DNA from: Arachis hypogaea
Lineage: Eukaryota > Streptophyta > Magnoliopsida > Fabales > Fabaceae
DNA: 64,000 nucleotides
Assembly: GCF_003086295.3 (NCBI RefSeq)
Contig: NC_092048.1
Location: 110,128,276 to 110,192,275, forward strand
Direction: 5' to 3'
The first letter of the stretch is position 1. Each line of letters begins with the position of its first letter. Positions 56,404 to 64,000 of this stretch are shown piece after piece. The translations under genes were made by a program, and so were the position numbers. Under the pieces are notes generated by a model. It was not told where the DNA came from. It did not search any database and saw only the letters and a program-made list of their open reading frames with translations.

Positions 56404-57861
56404 TCATGGTGGCTTGTGCTTGTACTGATCCAGGAATCTCCACCAATATTTGTAATTCCAATGGCTACCGGGATCCCAAACTAGGCGCCTAACTCCTTCG
56501 AGGAAGTTGAAGCAAGTGACAAGACCCCAAGATTGTTGATTGTGAGAATGAATTCCAGGGTCCCAAACCTTGCTTTTACAACCGTCTTCTTGTGTATCAC
56601 CATTATTTCCACCGGGTGGCAATTGATCTGAATTCTTACAGAGACATCCAAACAACCTTCTAGACTCATTTAATTGAGCTCTATACCAATCCTTGCACTT
56701 CAATTTGGAGCATGCAACCATATTGAACCTTACTTGATAACTCTTACCACTAACCATCTTCCTCTTACTCTTAATGCCACAGAGAGCTCTAAGTTGACCA
56801 TCCGTTTCCAGTAGCCTATATTCAAGTGGGAAAGTAAGGATTAAGGATAGGAATTTTACCCACTTGAATGTTGTATTGGATGGTGATGGCTTTGGAAGAG
56901 GTCTTGCAAGCTCCACTCCATTGTATTCTTCTTTGAATTCTTCCACCTCTTTGCAAGCTTCCTTTATTTCAACCTCTTCCTCTTGGTAGCTTTCTTTTTC
57001 AACTAACTCTTCATTGACCTTGGTCTCAAAACCAGCTACTTTACCACTTCTCAGTTGAATAACCTTGTAATCTTTTTCAACTAGCTCCTCATTAACTTGT
57101 GCTCCCATACTTGCCACTTGTCTACTTATCAAGGTGATAGCCTTGCCTTCCTCTCTTGGGTTTGGAATTGCATTACCAGGAAGGCTATTAGTGGTGCTCT
57201 GATCAATTTCATTAACTTTTGTGGCTAATTGACCCATCTGAATCTCCAAGTTCTTGATTGATGCTCTGATTTCCTGTCTAAAACTTACCAAGATTTCTTC
57301 CAAGTCATCGTTCTGTTGGGGCTGAGAAGTTGCTTGCTGAGATGACTGAAACTGGAGGTTGTTAAAATTATTCTGTTGAAAGCCACCCTGAGAACTATGA
57401 TTAAAATTTTGTGGCCTCTGAGGTTGCTCTCTCCACCCAAAATTTGGGTGATTTCTCCATCTCTGATTGTAGGTCTTAGAATAGGGATCATTATTGGAAT
57501 TTCTAGGAGCACTCCCAATGTAATTGACCTTTTGAAGAGGATTTTAGGTGTTGATAGCTGAAATTTGCATGCTACCCATTTGTTGAGTAAGTAGATTTAA
57601 TTGCTGAAACATAAGCTTGTTCTGAGCAAGAATAGCATTAAGAGTTTCTACTTCCATAACACCCTTCTTCTGAGGAGCCTCTATATCTGATGGTGGCTCT
57701 TGATATGAATATGGAGATGGTGGCTCTAGATAGTTGGAACATGGAGCACTGGAGTTTCTTTGGTTTTGACTTTGCCAACCAAAATTTGAGTCGTTCCTCC
57801 ATCCACCATAATATGAATCACTACTTGGGTGTAAGTAGTAACCCATGTGATCTCTCTCCAT
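56404..57861 (-). pseudogene. Element C ORF: gag C-terminus fused to a WDPG/KHKPP module
   Basis: A 485-codon frame starting at ATG 57861 (MERDHMGYYLHPSSDS) with one TAA at codon 106 (57546-57544). It carries gag-tail elements: VETLNAILAQNKLMFQQL (residues ~75-95), an Asn/Gln-rich segment with RWRNHPNFGW and IKNLEIQMGQLATKVNEI. The capsid core is absent. After an acidic linker comes a module at ~332-485: [87 protein letters not shown]. Element E has the same module. I do not recognise it in any enzyme or capsid family, and its function is unknown. Confidence 0.8.
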
Positions 57862-58406
57862 TATTTTTCCTTAGCACAACACACCAAACAGAATTAAACG
57901 CACCATGTGGTAAACAGAAAAGCAAAGAAGAAAGAATAGAATTCTAAAAATTAAAATAAGAAAAATTAAAATAAAACTAACTAGGAAACACCAAACTTAA
58001 TTTCAGAAATTAAGATTATTTTTTTTATATTTTTTTATATTTTTATATTTTTATTTTTTTTATTTTTATTTATTTTTTTTAAATTAAAGATAGAAATAAA
58101 ATAAAACTAATAGAATATAGAAAGAGAAAATAAAATAATAGAAGTAAACAAAAACGAAACTAAAAGAAAGTAAAAATAGAAAGAAATAAAAATAAAAATA
58201 AAATAATAAATTAAAAAAAAATAAAAAAGAACTAAAGTAAAAAAAAGATCAAAAGCAAAAGGACGTAAAAGGGAACAGGGGCGGGGGCACGAAAAGAAGA
58301 AAATAAAGAGATTTTTTTATTTTAATAAAATAGTATTTAAATAAAATTAAAATTAAAACGCCTAATCTAAACAATCAAACAACTAATAGTTGTTAATCAC
58401 AGTCAA
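57862..58406 (-). other. Element C leader, A/T-rich
   Basis: Between PBS and ORF: homopolymer-rich AATAAAATAAA/TTTATTTTT sequence without coding potential. It includes another ACACCAAACTTAA near 57985. Confidence 0.7.
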
Positions 58407-58424
58407 TTCCCGGCAACGGCGCCA
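58407..58424 (-). other. Element C primer-binding site (tRNA-Asp)
   Basis: Minus strand TGGCGCCGTTGCCGGGAA, 17 of 18 matches to the tRNA-Asp complement, 6 bp from the 5' LTR. Confidence 0.9.
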
Positions 58425-58430
58425 AAAACT

Positions 58431-59830
58431 TGATGCAGTATTTATAACCACACTTACTTACCGGCAAGTGCACCGGGTCGTACCAAGTAATACCTTACGT
58501 GAGTTAGGGTCGATCCCACGAGGATTGATGGATTAAGCAACAATAGCGTTTGATAGGATTAGTTAGACAAATAGAAAATAGTGTTTGAAAGTTCAAAAGC
58601 ATAAAAAATTAAAGAAGAGTTTGAAGACAGATAGATGAATAGGTGAGGAATAAAATATGAAGAAACAGTTAAGGTTTCAAAGTTATCTATTTTCCGGATT
58701 GACTTTTCTTATTATTTTATTTTAATCATGTAAGATCTATTTTATGGCAACTATATGTGACTAGACCCTAATTCCTTAGACCTTTCTAGTCTCCTCTAAA
58801 ATTCATCAACAGCCAATTTCTTAGTCAATTAATTCCAATTAGGGGGTGAAGTTCAATTCTAGTTATATGCCACAGAAATCCTAATTACCCAAACATAAAA
58901 GGATTATATGTCACGTATCCTATTAAATCCAGATAAATTAGAAATATAGGAGAATATGTTTTCAAGCTATTGTTCAAGTAAAGAGCTTTTCCAAGTTTTA
59001 CAAGAACTCAAATAGAAAAAGGGTCATACTTCCGTTCCACCCAAATTCATAAAATAAAGAGCGAAAACAATTCTTAAATTATAAATTCATACATAAATTA
59101 AAATAGAAAAAAATAATAAAATCAATCCATAGAAATAGACAGAGCTCCTAACCTTAACAATGGAGGATTAGTTGCTCATAATTGAGAGGGAAAATAAAGA
59201 TTGTAAATTGGAATGGAATGGGATCCTCCCCAGGACCTCTACAAAGGAAGGAAAAGCTTCCTCCTTTTATAACTAATCCTAATAAATTTAAAACCTCATA
59301 TCTAAAACTAAAAATTAAAATAATATCTTTTCCTAATTTAAGATTTGAATTTAAATTTGAATTAATTAACAGATCTTCAGTTGATGGGTGGGGACCACTT
59401 GTTCTGTCCATTCTGCAGCTTCTAATCTGTGTTTTCTGGGCTAAAAATTGAGTTAAAATAGCCCAGAAATCGCCCCCAGCGTTTTTCTGCGTTTTCTGCA
59501 CGTGGCACATGTGATGCGTCCGTGTCATCCACGCGTTCGCGTCATTTGTGCAGATTCCAGTCCACGCGTTCGCGTCATTGCGATTTCCTCCATTCCGCGC
59601 GGTCGTGTGAGCCATGCGTCCGCGTCGGTATTCGCTGGTCATCTCCTTGGCTTCTTCTCTTTCTCTGCAAAAACTCCATCAAATTCCGCCAAATGCTACC
59701 TAAAATAAACAGTATTGCACAAAACTCAAAATAGCATCCATAGTGGCTAAAATATAATTAATTCTTAATTAAACTCAACAAATTACATGCAAAGTCACTA
59801 GGAAAAGATAGACAAGATGCTCACGCATCA
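58431..59830 (-). repeat. Element C 5' LTR
   Basis: 1400 bp; minus strand TGATGCGTGAGC to TACTGCATCA. CGCG cluster at about 59498-59625. Followed by CCTAC. Confidence 0.93.
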
Positions 59831-59835
59831 CCTAC

Positions 59836-60423
59836 CACCAACCTTCACCATCTCACAACCAGCCACAACCATCACAGGACACCTAAAGAATCTCCAATTT
59901 GGAGATGTTACTAGAAAAGATGCTGAAGAACCAAGAGATAACAAGCAAGAACCAGGAAGCCTCAATAAGAAACCTAGAAAGGCAGATGGGACAACTATCT
60001 AAGCAAATTGTGAGTGAAAGGCCGTCAAGCTCACTCCCAAGTGATACCATTCCTAATCCTAAAGAAGAATGCAAAGCCATCTAACTGAGGAGTGGAAAGT
60101 CCTTGGTGAGCAACAAAGAAGATAACAAGAGGCCTATGGACAATGGTGAGGCTAGCAACAAGGAGGAGATGACAGCAAGCAAGCAAGCTCAAAAGAAGCT
60201 TGAAGAGAAAGATGACAAGCCACAAGATTTAAGGAAAGGGAAACAAATAATGGAGGAACCAGCCAAGGAACAAAGGCAGGGAGTGAAGACTTTCACACTT
60301 CCCTTACCATACCCCCAAAGGTTCAACAAGGAAACCAAGGATCAACGCTTCCCCAAATTCCTTGAAGTCTTCAAGAAATTGGAGATCAATATTCCCTTGG
60401 CTGAAGCATTAGAGCAGATGCCT
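59836..60423 (+). pseudogene. gag: Element D gag, C-terminal part
   Basis: Continues the frame of 46100-47436 across element C. Contains SIRNLERQMGQLSKQIVSER and NPKEECKAI-stop-LRSGKS, the junction usually before the protease, then PYPQRFNKETKDQRFPKFL and FKKLEINIPLAEALEQMP. The frame is cut at 60423 by element E. Stops at ~59885 and ~60081. Confidence 0.8.
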
Positions 60424-61854
60424 TGATAAACCCATATTTTTATGATGTATTTTGTGCTCAATTTAGGTGATTTATTCAACCCTTCACTCACTTATTCATG
60501 TAAATTGCATGGTTTTACTTTCCCTTCCTTATTATGTGATGTATGTGAAAAATATGTTTCCTATGCTTAAAAATTATCAATTTTAATTACCCTTTATTAC
60601 CATTCAATGTCGTGATCTGTGTGTTGAGTACTTTCAGGCCTTATAGGGAAGAAATGACTTAAAGGATGGAAAGGAAACATAAAAAAACGGAAGGAAAGCA
60701 CAAAATGGACTTTTGAAGAAAAGGGCAGCGACGCGAGCGCATGGACGACGCGGCCGCGTGCCTAGCGCGAAAAGGCAGCGACGCGAACGCATGACTGACG
60801 TAGACGCGTGCCTTGAGCAGAGCGTAAATGACGCGTACGCGTGACCGAAGCGAGCGCGTGATAAGGAAAACTTCCAGATGACGCGACCGCGTGACCCACG
60901 CAGACGCGTGACAGACGCCATGCATCAGAAAATGCAGAAAATGCCCCCAGCGATTTCTGAAACCCTTTTTGGCCCAGATCCAAGTCCAGAAAACACAGAT
61001 TAGAGGTTATAAAGTGAGGGAATGCATCCATTCATTAACAGGCCTTCCATTATTCACTTTTAATAATTTAGATATAGTTTTTAGAGAGAGAGGTTCTCTC
61101 CTCTCTCTTAGGTTTTAGGATTAGGATTCCTCTTAAAGGAATTAGGATTTTAACTTTATTATTTCAACTTACAATTTCTTCCGAGTTCCAGGTTCAATGT
61201 CCTTTTTATTTATTTTATCAATTTGGCTTATGACCCCTTTATGTTTGGATTAATTTCCTTTTATTAAATGCAATTGAGGTATTTCAGATTTATGATTCTT
61301 ATTTAGCTTTTTTATATTCTTGGCTTTAATTGATTAACTGGAGGCTCTTGAGTTATCGAACTTATCGTGATTGATTGTTATGTTTGCTAATTGAATTGAA
61401 TTCCACTAACTCTAGTCTTTCCTTGGGAGTTGGCTAGGACTTGAGAATCTAACTAATTAGTCCACTTGACTTTCCCTTGCTTTCGTAAAGGTTAACTAAG
61501 TGGGATTAACTTCAATTCTCATAAGAATAACTAGGATAGGACTTCCGAATTTTTATACCTTGCCAAGAGTTTATTTTATAGTTATTTATTTATTTTACTT
61601 GTCATTTAAATTACTTGTTCCTTACTTTCAAAACCCCCAATTTACAAAACTCATAACCAACGATAAGAACATACCTCCCTGCAGTTCCTTGAGAAGACGA
61701 CCCGAGGTTTGAATACTTCGGTTATCAATTTTTAAGGGGTTTGTTACTTGTGACAACTAAAACGTTTGTAACAAAGGATGATTGCTTGTTTTAGAAACTA
61801 TACTTGCAACGGAAATTTATTCTGAATTCTAAACCGTCAATCATTCGTTCTTCA
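60424..61854 (+). repeat. Element E 5' LTR
   Basis: About 1431 bp, TGATAAACCCATATT to CGTTCTTCA. CGCG cluster at about 60725-60915. GACGACCCGAGGTTTGAATA at ~61695 is shared with element B's LTRs, as is TACTTGTGACAACTAAA. Confidence 0.82.
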
Positions 61855-61859
61855 AAAAA

Positions 61860-61877
61860 TGGCGCCATTGCCGGAGA
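61860..61877 (+). other. Element E primer-binding site (tRNA-Asp type)
   Basis: TGGCGCCATTGCCGGAGA, 16 of 18 matches to the tRNA-Asp complement, 5 bp after the LTR. Confidence 0.8.
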
Positions 61878-61972
61878 ATTGAAAATGTGTGCCTTATTAT
61901 TGGTTATTGTAAATATTTTTCTTTTACTTGTTTATTTGTTTTTATTTTTCTCTTTTATTTCTATTAGCTACT

Positions 61973-63580
61973 ATGAATTCTCACCCCTCTCGCTTTGAGT
62001 TTGGTTCTGAATTTGTCGAAAGGAGTGGAAATTATAACAGGAATATGCATCAAGGTCTAAGCAATCAAAGATGGATGGAGCCAAGAGGCCCTGATCAACC
62101 CTTTAGGCAACAACACCCTCCAAGATATCATGGGCAAGGACCACTCTACAATGCATACCAAGCTGATAGATATGGTGGACCCCCTTGTAATTACCAACAA
62201 GCCCCACCCTGTGCTTATAGACCATCCTCTCAACGTAGCTTTGAACCACAACACTCACAAGTTTCTTTTCACCATTCACCACCGTATGACCCTTATCCAC
62301 CACAATCCCAATCCCATTACTCCCAAGAACCACCACATTCTTATTTTGAACCCTCTTCCCCAACCAATGAACCCTCATACCCACCCCAACCTCCAATGAA
62401 TGACAAACTTCGTGTTCTTCTTCAAGGGCAAGCGAAGATGCAAAGGACCATACTGGAACTCACTACTGCCTTAACCGAGGTAGTAAATATAATAGCCTCC
62501 CGACATCTGAGAACTCAAAGTACTCCCATAGCTACATGTGGAGAATATAAAGAAGAGCGTAGCATGAAGGAGACACTAGAAACTTCAGTGGACAATGAGG
62601 AGCATGGCTTTGTATTGGAACAAGTGGAGGAAGCCATGATAGTTGTAGAGGAAGAAGTGGTTGAAGATTTAGGAGATGCTGAACCTCCATGGGAATCGAA
62701 AACTGTAAAGGATTCCGCTGAGAAGTTCGAATTTGATGCCAGGAAGGATAGCGCACAACCTCCGAAGCATATACCCTGTGAAAAATTGGACAGAACAGAT
62801 CAAGAAATTGATTCCATAAGCAGTGGTGATCATGAATCAAGCTCTTTTAGTCATGAACTTACATCTGCAACTGAACTCCTTGAGCCTGAAGAACCTCATT
62901 CAAGTGAATACGAAGATGATGTCGAGGTAGATTTCTCTCAACCTCCAGCTTATGACTTGAGTGACGAGGAAGACATAGAAGACTCTGATCAGGACGCAGT
63001 TGCTGTTGAAAAATTTTACAAAAAAGTGGAGAAATTCACAGAAGAATACAAGGGAGTAGAGCCTACAGAACCACTGGAAACACCTATCCCAAGGCCATTA
63101 CCACCTAATACAAGCTTCAAGTGGGTACAATCCTTAAGCTTTATCTTTACTTTTCCATTTGAATATGGTTTGCTTGAAACAAATGGCCAGCTTAGAGCTC
63201 TCTGCGGCTTTAAGAGTAAGAGGGAAATGGCTCGTGCTCAGAGCTAGTGTGCAAGATTCAATAAGGTTCCACGCTTCAATTCGAAGTGTACGGATTGGTA
63301 CCAAGTTCAATCGAATAGGTCTCAGAAGATGTTTGGTCTTCTTGGTGAGAATACAACTTCTAAACCGCCCGGATGGAAGAATATAGATCAAAACGAAGGC
63401 GGATTTAAAAACAAAGTTTGGGATCCTGGAAAATATTCTGACATTCATCACCCCGGGAGCCTGAGAATCTGTTTGAAGCTGTTCAGAAGCTTTACATGCC
63501 TAGTTTGGGACCCCGGAGTCTGTTGGCATTCCAAACATTGGTGGAGATTTCTGGATGAATTTAAGCATAAGCCACCATAA
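61973..63580 (+). pseudogene. Element E ORF: Pro/Gln-rich N-terminus fused to the WDPG/KHKPP module
   Basis: ATG 61973 ([14 protein letters not shown]) opens a 535-codon frame with a single TAG at codon 425 (63245-63247), ending TAA 63578-63580. Residues ~60-155 are Pro/Gln/Tyr/Ser-rich ([18 protein letters not shown]), then a short helical piece ([18 protein letters not shown]), a long acidic linker, and the module at ~373-535: [68 protein letters not shown]. The TAG falls inside the module where element C reads Tyr. The Pro-rich N-terminus is unlike that of C. Function unknown. Confidence 0.8.
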
Positions 63581-63629
63581 CAGAAAGTTCATCCAATGTC
63601 CAACTTAAGGACTTTAACTAAAAGTGCTA

Positions 63630-63647
63630 GGTTGGAGACAACCCACC
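63630..63647 (+). ncRNA. Stem-loop after the WDPG ORF, element E
   Basis: GGTTGG-AGACAA-CCCACC (one T-C mismatch in a 6-bp stem), preceded by TCCAACTTAAGGACTTTAAC and AAAGTGCTA. Same position and loop as in element C. Confidence 0.5.
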
Positions 63648-63779
63648 ATTGTATGGTCGTTTCTTTTTCAATTTTTATTTCGTGTTGTCTGTTTTTATAT
63701 TATATTATTTTTGTTGAACCTGGATATTATTCATAGCATTTGCATTAGCATTGCATACTGCATAATTGCATAAAAAAAT

Positions 63780-64000
63780 GTACGCGACACGTCCGCGTCA
63801 CAAGTAGATTAGGAAAAACAAAGAAAGTGAACAGAAAGTCACGCGTAAGCGTGGCTGGAAGCGTGCCTTTGGCACAAATTGTTCCACGTGACCGTGTCGC
63901 TTACGCGTTCGCGTCAGTTGCGAACGCAATACCTCCCACGCGTCCGCGTCACTCACGCGAACGCGTGACCTGGTAATCGGCGTAAAGATCCAATGCCCAG
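63780..64000 (+). repeat. CGCG motif cluster, internal, element E (runs off window)
   Basis: CACGTCCGCGTCAC, CACGCGTAAGCGTGGC, TTACGCGTTCGCGTCAG and CACGCGAACGCGTGAC-like motifs at 20-40 bp spacing, after the stem-loop, at the same relative place as in B and C. Confidence 0.75.

Larger units (their letters stand above)
47437..59830 (-). mobile_element. Element C: non-autonomous retrotransposon with WDPG ORF
   Basis: LTRs 47437-54403 (about 1.4 kb after removing the CACTA insertion) and 58431-59830 (1400 bp) differ by about 2.5% by eye, plus an 18-bp and a ~16-bp deletion. CCTAC flanks the element at 47432-47436 and 59831-59835. On the minus strand: LTR, tRNA-Asp PBS, A-rich leader, one ORF (57861-56404), stem-loop, CGCG cluster, internal hairpin-PPT copy, ORF3 remnant, 3' region shared with A, hairpin-PPT, LTR. 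No protease active site, RT or integrase is found. Confidence 0.92.
43863..64000 (+). mobile_element. Element D: decayed Athila-type retrotransposon (3' end outside window)
   Basis: 5' LTR 43863-45897, tRNA-Asp PBS, then a gag with many stops. It is interrupted by element C (47437-59830, TSD CCTAC), continues at 59836-60423, and is interrupted again by element E at 60424. The reading frame is continuous across the C insertion when one CCTAC copy is removed. The second LTR is not in the window. Confidence 0.85.
60424..64000 (+). mobile_element. Element E: non-autonomous retrotransposon with WDPG ORF (3' end outside window)
   Basis: The LTR 60424-61854 starts TGATAAACCC and is preceded by TGCCT. 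A PBS, an ORF related to that of element C, a stem-loop and a CGCG cluster follow. The second LTR lies beyond 64000, so the TSD cannot be checked. Confidence 0.85.

Overview
This window is plant nuclear DNA made almost entirely of transposable elements inserted into one another. Evidence for a plant: Ty3/gypsy polyproteins of Athila type (RT motif FMDDF) and Tat type (second, archaeal-like RNase H); primer-binding sites matching the 3' end of plant tRNA-Asp (TGGCGCCGTTGCCGGGGA and close variants); an En/Spm (CACTA) transposon; and captured exons of plant genes. The ACGCGT/CGCG-rich and GGCGTTGAACGCC-rich LTRs look like those I associate with Arachis (peanut). The genus is an inference. I see no intact host gene, no tRNA or rRNA gene and no CRISPR array.

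Layout. 1-1344: two LTR heads of family A joined head to tail. 1345-5800: L1 ORF1 debris, CACTA-type terminal debris, AT-rich DNA, a 1.2-kb hAT-like element (3339-4539, 8-bp TSD) and a 293-bp MULE-type MITE (5420-5712). 5808-5934: a possible host-gene exon on the minus strand. 6055-7819 and 41994-43117: two halves of one LTR-like sequence, split by element B.

Element B (7820-41993, plus strand, TSD TTGGT) is an Athila-type element with two 1730-bp LTRs, gag, protease, RT-RNase H-integrase and a downstream ORF3. Element A (10560-20575, minus strand, TSD CTACA, 1730-bp LTRs) sits in B's gag and carries only gag-protease. Element T (29616-40192, minus strand, TSD CTTTC, 0.54-kb LTRs) sits just before B's polypurine tract. 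T is a Tat-type element with an antisense extra ORF and about 106-bp tandem repeats.

Element D (43863 to beyond the window, plus strand) is a strongly decayed Athila-type element. Its gag is interrupted by element C (47437-59830, minus strand, TSD CCTAC, 1.4-kb LTRs) and then by element E (60424 to beyond the window, plus strand). C and E both replace pol with a related ORF ending in an unrecognised WDPG/KHKPP module. The left LTR of C holds a 5563-bp non-autonomous CACTA transposon (47577-53139, TSD TTT). That transposon carries exon pieces of at least three unrelated plant genes, all on the minus strand; the other LTR of C preserves the empty site.

How the parts relate. A, C and E lack RT and integrase and would depend on enzymes from Athila relatives. 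Across families with different LTRs I find shared non-coding architecture: (i) a stem-loop after the gag/pol ORF, (ii) a stem-loop with an RGGA loop just before the polypurine tract, (iii) a stem-loop near the LTR 3' end, (iv) polypurine-tract-like copies inside the element, and (v) family-specific self-complementary motif clusters at two matching places, one in the LTR and one after gag/pol. The three stem-loops show paired base changes between families. These shared signals are the best candidates here for an undescribed system. All coding regions carry stops or frameshifts. LTR divergences counted by eye are about 2.5% for C, 2.7% for A, 3.6% for B and 4% for T.
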